Positions 31,017-40,893 of a stretch of DNA of 64,000 nt are shown one piece after another. The notes beneath the pieces were generated by a model. It did no database searches and was not told the DNA's origin. It saw only the letters and a list, made by a program, of their open reading frames with translations. Origin of the DNA: Phymatolithon calcareum. Taxonomy: Eukaryota > Rhodophyta > Florideophyceae > Hapalidiales. The position numbers and the translations under genes were made by a program. Within the stretch, counting starts at the first letter, position 1, and every line of letters starts with the position of its first letter. Where the stretch lies: contig OZ345385.1 of assembly GCA_977006965.1 (NCBI GenBank), positions 806,001 through 870,000 of the forward strand. The letters run 5' to 3'.

Positions 31017-31307
31017 GGCCACCTGTGGTATAGTGGTAAAACTGCCTCCGCGCACCTGTGCGCATATTTCGGTATGATACAGGCAGGAATGTTGAGGTCG
31101 CCGGTTCGAGTCCTGTCACAAGCAAGAATTGAATTAATGTTCCGCAAAGGGCACACGGATGTCGCCGTGGAGTGGTGTGCAGCAGTACTAGCGCGAAGCA
31201 GATACGCGAGTACCAGGAATGGATCCATATCAGGAACATTTAGAGGACCCCTAGATGTTGAATAATGTACACTTTGTGTAATTCGAATAACCTGCAATAA
31301 ACAAACA
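31017..31307 (+). mobile_element. tRNA-derived SINE (about 291 bp)
   Basis: An A box (TGGTATAGTGG, 31026-31036) and a perfect B box (GGTTCGAGTCC, 31103-31113) form an internal RNA polymerase III promoter. CTGCCT (31042-31047) pairs with AGGCAG (31081-31086), like an anticodon stem with a 33-nt insert, but acceptor ends do not pair, so this is not a working tRNA. The body ends in AATAAACAAACAAAC, a simple AAAC tail. Perfect 12-bp direct repeats AACAGACGAAGG flank it (31005-31016 and 31308-31319), showing insertion by target-primed reverse transcription. A LINE would supply the enzyme in trans. Confidence 0.88.
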
Positions 31308-31319
31308 AACAGACGAAGG

Positions 31320-32560
31320 AGATTCGTCGAGAGGCATGTTTAACTCAGATCTTGAGGTCACAGCACAAGCCAGTAGTGGTTTACAGAGGGGAAAGGCAAT
31401 AAAGGAAAGGTAGACACTCCCGTCATGGAAAAACGTAATGAAATTGGGACAAATGTTCGCGACGTGCACGCTTTTGTGGCAGAAAAGAGAGACGATAATT
31501 TTATTCAGAAGCATGAAGAGACGACTTGCAAGTCACACAAAAACAGCCCTATATCCTTTGGTCTCTCTCCTAGCCCAAGACCTCGGACCGCTGAGCGAGA
31601 AATTCTTGACTGGATTGATGGTCTTTGTTAAAACCGCTCTGGATTGACACAAAGAAGTAGACTATTGTCCCAGCTCCATGATACGTCGTGGTTGCTCTCA
31701 CTCTTTTTTTAGAGCCTCACAGGGTAATGTCAAAAGTTCCCTGAAGGCTTATTTGTTGTTCTTGCACTCTTCGTATCAGGATGTTGACAGAATGGCGAAT
31801 GTTGCGTCGCTTAGAAGGGCGGGGGTGTGAACGGTGGGAGCAACCTGCCGAACTCGAGAGCGGTGAGCTTTAATATAGGGGAAATGTACAAAACGACTCT
31901 GCGTCCACGAATTGAACTGAGAGAGAAGGAGGGTCCGGAGTGTTTGGAAGAAGGAAACAGACCAACCATTCCGAAATCTGGTTAGTTGCGTTGCTTTGTC
32001 TACATACCCATCTATTACTCTTGTAGACTTTATAAAAGATCCTAACCTGTATCTCGGCACGCAACCGACGGGGACGCTTAGCTTTATCTCTCACTTCGCA
32101 GCCTGCACCGCCACCGCCTGTCGATGGCGACCATGTTCTTTTAGTCTTCGCCGTCACTCTACCCACGCCATACGAAAGCAAGCACCTGCGTGCAGAGCGG
32201 TCAGTCGCGACCTGCTGAGGACGACATGCTTGCGTGCTCGCCTTGTGCACCCAGCCGTTGCTCAGAGCACCAACAAAGATAGTGCCCACAGCAGCGGGGA
32301 TCGCGAGGGATGTGTGTTGTCTTCATGTGCGGATGGTGCGAGTAGCGGCTCTGCAACGGCTGGGTGGGAGTTTGGAAACCTGACAATCCGGTACAAAGCC
32401 GCGATCCACTTACAATGGGGCCCGCGCAGGCCGCTTCCTGTATCATTTTAACGCGTTCCGTTTTTTCCCCTTTCGGCCATGGCGCTGCCTCATGCGCAGA
32501 TGTTCCGAGATTGTCACCCACGACACGCGCGTTCCAATCCGTATCATACCTGCGATGACC
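31320..32560. other. No recognisable gene; possible decayed 5-prime part of the NDUFAF6-like gene at the right end
   Basis: Frames on both strands reach about 150 codons but carry no motif I know. Between about 32440 and 32560 weak similarity to the expected N-terminal region of the next gene may exist, in shifted frames, but it is too poor to annotate. Confidence 0.4.
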
Positions 32561-32589
32561 TAAACTGCATCCGTCCCACGTCTCCCGGT

Positions 32590-33221
32590 ACTCGAAGCTC
32601 TCAAAGAGGCCCTTTCCACTCTCCCTCAAGTCTCCTTCGCGCCACTGCATGCGCTGCTCGATGCCCGTCAGAATGACCTCTCATACCCCAACTTTCCCTC
32701 ACTCTCCGCGCTCAAGTCGTTCGCGCGTCGCACCCGCGGCTCTCGTCCGCCTACACATGTCCCTCCTCTGCGATCCGGGAGATGGCACCGCGACTGCCGC
32801 CTCAGACACAGACGGCGTCGCCGTCGGGATAGCCGTATAACTACGCGGTGCCCCAGCGGCCGCCGCGAGCCGTGTGTCGTACATCCCTCGCCCGCTAGCG
32901 ACTGACTTCGGGGTACAAGCGAGCGATCTACTGCGCGGCGGCCCACACACCGCTCCTGTCTTCGAAGCTGTCGCGAACGTGGGTATCGCACGTGCGAGGG
33001 AGGCGCACGAGCTGGCCATAGACCTCCCATCGCGAACGCGACCTGCGTTGCGATGCATTCGATTCGCAGAGATTTACTTCGAGCGATTGCGGCACGCACG
33101 TTACGATCCGTTTGATGAGAAGTTGCAGCGCAGCATGATTGCGACGTATCCTCTGCGATTGCAAACTGCGCTTCTCGATTCGAGGCTTTTCCGGAAATTT
33201 TTGTTAATTGTGCGATTTTAA
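32590..33221 (+). pseudogene. NDUFAF6: NDUFAF6-like complex I assembly factor, C-terminal two thirds, frameshifted
   Basis: NDUFAF6 is a squalene/phytoene-synthase-like mitochondrial protein needed for assembly of respiratory complex I. The frame starts VLEALKEALSTLPQVSF, then LLDARQNDLSYPNFPSLSA and LKSFARRT. It shifts by one base near 32735, and continues ALVRLHMSLLC, then DGVAVGIAV-stop-LRGAP. It goes on as RVSYIPRPLATDFGV, AREAHELAIDLPSRTRPAL and YDPFDEKLQ to TAA 33219-33221. The order and spacing follow the family: the EL..YA.. helix, GKA.G....LR..P, .YLP...., and the F.P....Q end. One TAA (32838-32840) and one shift separate three blocks, so this copy is broken or carries sequencing errors. 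The N-terminal third is not found. Confidence 0.72.
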
Positions 33222-34111
33222 ACGGCCGATTGTGTCGAAATGTGATCGCGTATCCACTGCGACTTGAGACAGTCTATCTCGGTGCGACGGTCTTGCGGAA
33301 TAATTAGTTTGTGCACGACTCGGAATTGGTAAACAGCCTCTTTTGTGTGCGGCGGGAAATTTCCCAGTGGGAGTCGCGGCAAGAAAGAAGGGATAAGGCT
33401 TTCGGTCTTCCATTGAATGAATGCGCCGTCCCACTGAGGTTTTCTTCGACGGAGAATTGCCTTATACCCTTCGATGAGCGCGTTCTTGATAAACTAGGCA
33501 ATTTCGATGCGTGTCTTGAAGGAACTTTTTTTCTTCTCTATTGCGGAAATTGCGTACAGAAAGAATGAACGCATGATGTCGATCACTCTGGCAACTTTGC
33601 TTTCTGGAGGAAGTGAAACATATCAGCAGATTTATCGCGATAAAGTAGTATACAGTCTATATCCCCAGAACTCGGCATTACCCACAGCGGCGCTGAAGCC
33701 ACACTAAATCAACTTGATGAGGGCTGCTGATCGGTGGTTGATGCTTTTCAAGGAAACACCGACTCCTCGCTTGACTACGACCCCAAGTACAAGGCCTGTG
33801 CAGTTGGAACCAAAGAGATAGTTGATCATCTCATCCGCGTTGCAGTGGACGTGCTTTATCAGGACGCCAGACTAATGTAGAGTGCGCTCTAAAACCGTAG
33901 AGGAGATAAGTAACGAGAAACCGCTTGAAGTTCTCAAATTCGTGAACAATGAGGGGTTTTTTGACATCCCCAGACGTTAACTTTAATAAAGTTTTCTACA
34001 GTAAAGAAAGAAAGAAATGACCGTCGAGAGGTCCTCTATCCAAAGACGCGAACGGGTCCACAGCAGGATTTCCTATGGCTTGTCCGACTAGGCCCAGGAA
34101 TGCATTGAGGA
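33222..34111. other. No recognisable gene
   Basis: Short frames only. CTTTAATAAAGTTTTCTAC followed by AAAGAAAGAAAGAAATG (33980-34018) looks like a retroelement 3-prime end with a GAAA tail, but no body is identified. Confidence 0.4.
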
Positions 34112-34732
34112 TTATTCTTCTCCCGTGTCACCTGCCACCGCCGGCTCGTCCGTGTCCGTCGACGCGGAAAATTTGAGGACGTGGCGGGGACGTTCGTCTT
34201 CGGACTTGTGACGAGGACTAGTCATCTTTTTGGAACTAGTGCCGCGGAACTTGGATATCTTCTCCAGCCCCGGTCCCGACGACGCCGAGGCCTGGCTCTT
34301 GATCAATGCACGTCGCTTCACATCTACCGCTTCGCTCGCTTGCTGCAGCATCCACGCCCGCTGCGACCATTCTTCATCTTTGCTCCCGATCAATTCACAT
34401 CGAGTGTCATTTATCGTTTTCAAAATTTTCTCGAGCTCCTCCGGACATTTTTCTGAGCTCTCCTTAAATTCTCCTCGGCGTTCCTTCAAATCCTTTAGCT
34501 GCTTTCCATGCACAAGTTTTGCTTCGCCCGTCGCCAGGTCCACCGAAAGCACTATCGAATCGACGTCGATATCGGGAAGGGTGTTTGCAGACGCCTCCTG
34601 CAATGCTCCTCGGCGTTCCTCCAGCTCCTCGAGCTGCCTTCCACGCATCACCGTTGCTTTGTCCGTCGCCAGATCTACTGAAATCACAATTGGATCGGCG
34701 TCGTTATCGGGATGGCTTTTTGCAGACGCCAT
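34112..34732 (-). CDS. Unknown 206-aa protein with an internal tandem duplication
   Basis: The frame is open from ATG 34732, in good start context (CACCATGG), to TAA 34112-34114. Residues 3-48 and 48-93 are two copies of one unit, seen in the pairs ISVDLATDKATVMRGRQLEE and LSVDLATGEAKLVHGKQLKD, each followed by ERRG and an EAS/ESS end. A charged helical middle (EELEKILKTINDTR) and a Lys/Arg/Ser-rich tail with a DTDEPAVAGDTGEE end follow. I know no family with this layout. The duplicated unit has a short beta-strand-like part and a Glu/Arg-rich helix, so a coiled-coil role is possible. The intact frame, duplication and start context argue for a real gene. Confidence 0.65.
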   Translation of the reverse strand: MASAKSHPDNDADPIVISVDLATDKATVMRGRQLEELEERRGALQEASANTLPDIDVDSIVLSVDLATGEAKLVHGKQLKDLKERRGEFKESSEKCPEELEKILKTINDTRCELIGSKDEEWSQRAWMLQQASEAVDVKRRALIKSQASASSGPGLEKISKFRGTSSKKMTSPRHKSEDERPRHVLKFSASTDTDEPAVAGDTGEE

Positions 34733-35084
34733 GGTGCTTTCTTGGACGTGCCGATGTCTTCACTTTTGTTCAAATGTGGTACTGAAATACTATTTGTACT
34801 GTCTATCCTAGAGTTTGTCTTTTGTATCATTCAATCATATGTCTCTAGCTTAGTGAAGCGAAAGACCTGGACAGTTTCGGTTCGGAGCTTGACATGTACT
34901 TGTGCTGCTTGTTTTTTGTTGGCCCGGTGCGGACCAGGGGGGTATTTTGACGATCCTATACGGACAATGTGCCTGCCTGCCGTGTTCGGCGATCATTTCA
35001 TTAGATTATTCGCCCTAATACAATATAACTGAGGGATCGTTTGCAGCTATTGTAGGGCCATTTGTCGCACCCACTTTTTTTAAT
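34733..35084. other. No gene recognised upstream of the 206-aa gene
   Basis: This is the presumed promoter side of the minus-strand gene at 34732. No clear TATA box or other element was identified. Confidence 0.35.
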
Positions 35085-35160
35085 TGGGATTTATTTAACG
35101 CTCTCAGTAACACTCATGAGACTGTAAGGGAGATACGTTTCAACTGCTACTATCTTGTAG
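35085..35160 (-). repeat. 3-prime end copy of the EGLY family (minus orientation)
   Basis: TTTATTTAACGCTCTCAGTA, then CACTCATGAGACTGTAAGGG, match 7180-7240 and the complement of 35805-35865. Together with the plus-oriented copy at 35805 this forms an inverted pair about 0.75 kb across. Confidence 0.65.
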
Positions 35161-35288
35161 CTTGTTCAGCTTTCCTTTCGCACCCACTGTTACTGTATTC
35201 CGATCAGGCCAGTGCATGAATACACAATGCATGTAACGCCTAAGACAATCTGGGAGCAGCAACCCTGGCCATCAAATGGGCATTTGGA

Positions 35289-35477
35289 ATGTTCCCGCCT
35301 ATGAGCACCTCCGAGCTCATAGACCTAACTGGACAAACTGGAAAGGATGCTATCGAAGATCTCAAGTCAGGCCTATCAAAAGACAAGCTATCATATGAAG
35401 AAAGTGCTTTTGCAAGGAGAGCACTCGACGAAATACTTGCCATGTATCAGGCAGCCAAGGTGACTCTCGAAACCTGA
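35289..35477 (+). CDS. Short ORF next to a repeat 3-prime end (62 aa)
   Basis: The frame reads MSTSELIDLTGQTGKDAIED, then SYEESAFARRALDEILAMYQ. It is helical, not recognised, and ends about 30 bp before the CCCCCTCGAG block of the (CTT)n-tailed repeat. It may be the last ORF segment of that retroelement rather than a host gene. Confidence 0.35.
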   Translation: MFPPMSTSELIDLTGQTGKDAIEDLKSGLSKDKLSYEESAFARRALDEILAMYQAAKVTLET

Positions 35478-35499
35478 AACCCGCGACTCAAGACAGTGG

Positions 35500-35697
35500 A
35501 ATATTATTCCCCCTCGAGGCTCTAAGCCAGAGGTAGGTTTTGGTATTTCCGCCAGATCGTGTCGAAATCGACCACGCTAACATATAAGAACGATAGACCC
35601 TGTTTATGGCCCAATGGCCTTCGCAAAGTTTCCCCAAGCGTCTGCAGATGCGTTGGTAACTTTTAAATAAAAAACTTACACTTCTTCTTCTTCTAGA
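35500..35697 (+). repeat. (CTT)n-tailed retroelement 3-prime end, second copy
   Basis: CCCCCTCGAG near 35508, then CCCCAAGCGTCTGCAGATGCG, TTGGTAACTTTTAAATAAAA and CTTCTTCTTCTTC. The same order of blocks is found reverse-complemented in the insertion within the AP-3 beta gene (45239-45440). Confidence 0.8.
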
Positions 35698-35804
35698 AGA
35701 ATAAATGCTTAGAAAGGTGTCACTTTCTCAATAAATCCACTTCCAGAAGGGGGTTTTTGCATCTAGGTTGCCACAAGAAAGAATATAGTGATCGGCTACT
35801 CTAG

Positions 35805-35880
35805 ACAGCTGAAACGAATCTCCCTTACAGTCTCAAGAGTGTTAATGAGAGGGTTAAATAAACCACAAAATTAAAAAAAC
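35805..35880 (+). repeat. 3-prime end copy of the EGLY family (plus orientation)
   Basis: CTCCCTTACAGTCTCAAGAG and TTAATGAGAGGGTTAAATAAA are followed by an A-rich tail (ACCACAAAATTAAAAAAAC), as expected for a retrotransposed copy. Confidence 0.65.
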
Positions 35881-37984
35881 CTTGAGATGGTGCTTCTTGG
35901 GCTTAAGCCCATTGTACCGCCTCTCTTTGGCTGGAGAGTATCATCCTAGACGACTTCATACCGATCCGTACAAATCCTTGATCTGGAGTGGATATTAGAT
36001 TCAAATAGGTGAAATCTGTCTCGCTGTCATTGCGTACTCCACTCCTGACAAGAAAAGGGACATACACAACCACTGATCTCATGAGCGACCAGGGAGGGGT
36101 ACGACATTGCAGCGCAATAGCCACCCAGAGTTTACAATTCTTTCATTCCGTGAGGCCCACCCAGTGAGCTCGCGGCGAGTAATTTGAACAGTTGCATCCA
36201 CAGTGCCCCAGCTGTCGCCCCCACTTCCTTTTCCATTTCTTGCTCCTGTTGTTTCCAACTTCATTCCTCATTCTTTTTTTGTGTGCCCACACCCCGACAA
36301 CATAGGAGCCAGTGTAAGGGTTCCTGCGTCCACTTTCTGTCTCGCGACTGTACGCGCGCAAAGTGAACGCTGTAGAATCAGGGGCGGCGAATCACACTGC
36401 ATGTTGATCTTCCGCTTCGGGTTAGCACCCAGATCACAGCTCTCGTCGGGCCAGCTTAGTTGTGCCCCGCAAACATCCAGGAATGGGTTTTATCTTCTGC
36501 TAGTAGCATATACAGAGTAGCTCGCCTTCGGTTCAGTAAAGGAAGGTGGAGGTTTTCTGGTTCTGCCTCGATTGCCCGGATCGCGCACGTAAATCTTGCT
36601 TGCTCACCCCTTTGACCACGCAGAGCTGGAAGCTTCCCACACCCATCCTTTCCTTCGTGATCAGTCGACTCTCCGCGCAAGCCAGTACGACGACGTCGCT
36701 CACCTCGTACACCAATCTTCCCTTTCTCTTCGTGTGTCCGTTCTAAGTTTGATGTCCAAGCCAAGACCGCCGCTGAAGGACGACACCGAAACCGTCCGTT
36801 TCCAAGTTCTTTTCCTTCTTTTCGTCACTTCGCGTCACTACGACTGCACCCTCGCTGCTGACGTTGAGTTGCCCATCCCCAGCCGGCGTAGCCTCGCGCT
36901 CAAGGCTTGATCACCACGACCGCTTGTTTTCCCGCATAGGTTGAGGACTGTACTCCGTGAGCGGCATTACCACGGCTTCCTTCTCGGTTTGAGCTGCGGT
37001 TACCCTTCTTCTCTCACAAAAACCCCAACGATCCTCCACGCCCTGTACGGTGTAGCCTCGCGCTCGTGACTGATCCTCACGCCCGCTTGTTTTCCCGCAA
37101 AGCTGTACAAGGACGTTCCTTTCTACCACTTTCCCCTTTCTTCCTCTTTTCTTTCTTACTCTTTTTTCCCAGCTCAGTCTCTCCCGCTTTTTCCTTTCTC
37201 ACTCCGTTTTTCTCCCACCACTGGGTACATCAAGCTCTGCCGAGCTTGGCGCTACACCAGCCCTGCTCATAGCACCTTCCCAGAACCGAATTTTCTAGTG
37301 TTCTATTGTGATTAGTTCCGGAATAGGGCCTTAGGCGACTGTCGCATTCAACGCAGAAGCGTATTGTTTGGAGAACAAAAAGTGATCAGCTGGTGGGCAG
37401 TCTTTCGTACAGTACAAAAGGCCCAAAGAGAACCCGATTTTGGGGAACATATCCGGACAGTTGAGCTCAATTAATGCCCAGTCGAACAAGTCGTGCAAAG
37501 TCTACTGTATCTATCGTGATGACGACCACATCGGCACACGGCATTGGTGACGCGATATACTTTGCCAATGATCATTTATTCTCCTTCTTGATGTGCACTA
37601 ATCAAGCTGCAGTGTGATATGGGAGGTACAGCTGATGTTGCAAATCCTTTCGATGCAAGTTGCATCATCATCAGAAAAAATTCTGAACCGATTCCAGTCA
37701 AGAAATACGGAAATATTTTTGATAAATGAAAATCAGTTCACCGCAGCAGCTCAAATAAGAATAAAGATCACTAATCGCAGTGACCTATTTCAATAGCTAC
37801 TATAGCTGGAGCATCGCAAGCAACTTGACTCCTCTGCGCAACTTTGATGAGCACGAAATTCCCCTTTTACAGTATCGACCAGCCTCTCCGCTGAGATCCG
37901 AGAAATTTCAAAATTGCTTCACCTGTCATGCAAGAGGGAAAAATAGCAAAACAGCTCCGGGGACTCCTGTTTACCAAAGAAGGC
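35881..37984. other. About 2 kb without a recognisable gene
   Basis: Pyrimidine-rich tracts (37130-37220) and short frames. A local duplication has TAGCCTCGCGCTC, then CCGCTTGTTTTCCCGCA, at about 36885-36937 and again at about 37051-37100. Confidence 0.5.
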
Positions 37985-38215
37985 GAACGACTAGAAGCAA
38001 GAAGAAAGAGAAAAATGCAGCAAGACCAAACAGACTACGTCCACAGCTCGCCTTTAAATTCCCAAGTGGAAGGTTCCCTCAAGTGAGCACAAGGCTAATA
38101 TCGGAAAAATTCGGAGTAGCAGCAGATCGCCACCTCGAAACAGAACACTACGCATGACTCTTGCAAGGTATAAACTGGACCATGAAGAAATGACAAGAAC
38201 GGAGAAGGCACCCTA
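37985..38215 (+). pseudogene. Copy 3 of the dispersed family (RFPQVST block)
   Basis: The plus strand reads SGRFPQVSTRLISEKFGVAA, then DRHLETE. After a frameshift at about 38155 it continues TLARYKLDHEEMTRTEKA. The minus-strand copy at 38965-38714 reads GRFPQVSTTMIAEKFG, RRHMATLERNLSGYEL, EEKLATEKAL. The two confirm each other and extend the family N-terminally relative to the copies at 7267 and 13975. Confidence 0.6.
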
Positions 38216-38426
38216 TGTAGTGCTACCAAATACGATATTGACGTCCAATATTAATATCCCAAGCATAGCTGGTACTGCAAAGGTCAAGGAAGCTGGGAGA
38301 GAGGACAGAAGGAGATGAAGAAGGTAGCGAGATGACTAGCTACCGTGAGCGTCCTATATGGTTTCTAACCCGGGGGATCCCTTTGAAGGAAGGCGACTGA
38401 AGATTAGCTGCGTGGCGATATGGATG
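38216..38426. other. Short unannotated spacer
   Basis: Sequence between two repeat fragments; no gene seen. Confidence 0.4.
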
Positions 38427-38680
38427 TTAAGCTCCCCAAGGTCTGCACTTTACGTTTAGTTTTTTCAGGATTGGTGTACTTAGATTCCAAGATTCACATC
38501 CGTATATCAAAGTCGATACGACCGATGCTCTCCAGAGGCGTAAGCGAAGCGGGAGCGGTAGCGCCGTGTTCGTGAGTAGTCTATAGAGACTTTTGAAACG
38601 TGATTTGGCAATTTCGATACGATAGGTAACGGGCGTCATAGGGTCTGCTCCCCTGCCTGCACGGTGCCCAAGTACTTGAA
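38427..38680 (-). pseudogene. LINE reverse transcriptase C-terminal fragment
   Basis: The frame reads FKSLYRLLTNTALPLPLRLR, then ASVVSTLIYGCESWNLS. LIYGCESW is a widely conserved block after the thumb of non-LTR reverse transcriptases. It is a close relative of the copy at 751-1440 but less damaged at this end. The two copies also share the AGAGGCGTAAGCGAAGCGGG sequence. Confidence 0.82.
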
Positions 38681-38713
38681 ATTACTTGAATTGCTCACCT
38701 AGACATCTTGGCT

Positions 38714-38965
38714 TCACAGCAGGCCTTCTTCATTTTGCATACACTCGATGAGAGTCTTTCTGAAAAGCAGGTGCTCCTCTAATGCTTTCTCGGTTGCCAG
38801 TTTTTCTTCCCCTTTGAGTTCGTATCCTGACAAGTTACGCTCCAGGGTCGCCATGTGCCGTCTGACTCTGTTTCCGAATTTTTCCGCTATCATTGTTGTA
38901 GAAACCTGCGGGAATCTTCCGAAGGCGTACCGGGCTCCAGGTAGAGTGTTTGATCTGGAAATACA
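38714..38965 (-). pseudogene. Copy 4 of the dispersed family, best preserved C-terminus
   Basis: From about 38965 the frame reads GARYAFGRFPQVSTTMIAEK, RRHMATLERNLSGYEL, EKALEEHLLFRKTLIE, CMQNEEGLL and stop. The function is unknown. The four copies in one window, always truncated, suggest spread by retrotransposition, possibly as part of the neighbouring LINE type (this copy lies about 35 bp from a LINE fragment on the same strand). Confidence 0.6.
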
Positions 38966-39004
38966 GGAGACAACTTCAAATGCATTCCGGAACAGAAGTC
39001 CCAA

Positions 39005-40560
39005 CGAAAGTTTCTCAAGCTGGCACAGTGCTTCAAACCATCAGCCAGTCCGCGCGTACATATTTCCGGACTGTAATCACAGGTGAACTTAAAACGTGCA
39101 TTAGTGTGTCGGTTGATAATCAGCGATGCAGGTCTATGGAAACAGTTTGCAATACGCGTGAGCCACGAGATGTAGTGCAAGGTCTGAGTCTACTTGCGGA
39201 GTCCTCAAGAAGCCTAATTTCAAGTACCTAGAGAAGCGTTTGTTCTGTTTTAAAATGCGCACTGAAGATCTTTAAAGATGTTTGCAAAGAAATCTCCATG
39301 CCATTTGACGATGCTCTTGCTGACACTAATTGAGACCACCGCCTTGGACTTCGAAAGCTAGGTGTCTACGGCCCTGCAAAGATGCGACCAGTCCGAATGA
39401 GTTGCGTGGCTCTTGGTCCTATCACCGTGGAAGTAGTTGCGGCAGCTTCAAGAAACGAGGAGAAGTGAAGCTCCTGTACGATGGCCTCAACGAGAGTCGA
39501 TGATCAGTTCTGAATGAGACCCTAAACAGAATCTACCACAGGGCGGCTACCCATTCTCTTTCGCTCGGAAACATTAGATGTATCGAGCGGGGTCAGTCTC
39601 AGCAGCCTGCACGCGCGCACGCTCGCGCAGCACCCACAGCTCGCGCACTAGCTGCACGCGCTCCGAGCTTGCGTGCCGTGGAGGGGGCGAGCCTGGCAGT
39701 GACGTCGTTGCGGACGCGGCTGGGGAACGGGCCAGGGGCGCGGGAATTGGCAATGCGTGAGGGTCCATCGGGCTGTGCGGGGTTGTGGGCGGTGTGGCGG
39801 TGCTCCAAGTGGGAATGTAAACGTGCGCGAGCGGCGGGCCTGTGTTTTGAAGACCGCTCGCTCGCTTGGCAAGGGCGGATAGGGAGAGGGAGACTCACAG
39901 GTTGAAGCAGAAGGCTGTGCACCCACTGGCGCTGAAAGACCACGGCCACAGGAGAGTTCTACTGTATGGCGTGTCGGGAAGAGGGCAGTTAAATTACAGT
40001 AGCTACAAACGGGATTCTGCCCCTCATATGATACAGTACATGTCCTCTTCGTGATTGTGCCACGCCTCAGCAGGCATGAAAAACAGGAATCAGAAAATCC
40101 AATCACCGTATGAATAACTACTGTAGCGGGAAAGACTTGTTTGTTTGTTAGAAATAATAAATGAAAAATATCAGGTGTATTTACAGTATGCCAGATTCCT
40201 TCGTCATGTATGATTCGGTGTTGCTGTATCATAAGTGCATATCCGCTGACGAATTGCGAAAAGCTACAATACTGTATGATATAGACGACCTACTGTACTT
40301 TTTACTTCCGCTACAGTAGTAGAATGTACTGTACAGTACTGTAGCAGTCGGTTCAACGACCAGAGTCCTCACCGTGCGCACTAAATTAGCGCCTCCACGG
40401 TGCCCCAGCGATCCGCACAAGCGCCATCTCATCGTCGAAGGAAGCGGTGCTATGCACGAGGAAAACCGTCGCGCATTGTGTGACAAGTCAACGAGGTTCG
40501 CTTGCAAAGAACATTTCTCAGATTGATTTTAATGAGGTCTGTAAACTACCGAACGCTCCA
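39005..40560. other. No recognisable gene
   Basis: 39580-39900 is GC- and CpG-rich. The minus strand there has a basic, helical tail-like frame (SSERVQLVRELWVLRERARV, ending PARYI) that could be the C-terminus of an unknown protein. The plus strand has several TACAGTA/TACTGTA words around 40140-40345. Confidence 0.4.
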
Positions 40561-40867
40561 TTCTGGACGACCTGACGCGACTTCTTGACCGCGGCGTGTC
40601 CGCACGACGGCGCGTGAGAAACACTGGAAGCGACGACTGGGTGGCCGTCGCAGCGGATGACCAGGATGTGTTTGAGAGTTTCCCTCCACCGCGCGGAGAA
40701 TTCGCACGGGCTAGAGAGCGGCCTGTCGGTGTATTGCGGCGCGAGGCGGAGATTGCGCGTGCGCAGCAGCGCGTCACTATACGTTGGTGGCATCATGCAC
40801 TCTTTTCAGTTGTTTGGCATATTAGTGCTGCTGGCTACAGTAGCGATCTTACGTTTGCGGCGATTTG

Positions 40868-40893
40868 CACACCACACACACACACACACACAC
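40868..40893. repeat. (CA)n microsatellite
   Basis: CACAC-CACACACACACACACAC directly before the candidate start of the RING protein frame. Confidence 0.95.

Noticed and set aside
31017-31125. A functional tRNA gene at the SINE head
   Set aside because: A and B boxes are good, but the acceptor ends do not pair and a simple tail with target duplication follows. A SINE explains all of it.
35085-35880. A DNA transposon with 55-bp inverted ends
   Set aside because: Both ends carry AATAAA and A-rich tails in outward sense and match single 3-prime ends elsewhere (7180). Two opposed retro-copies are more likely.
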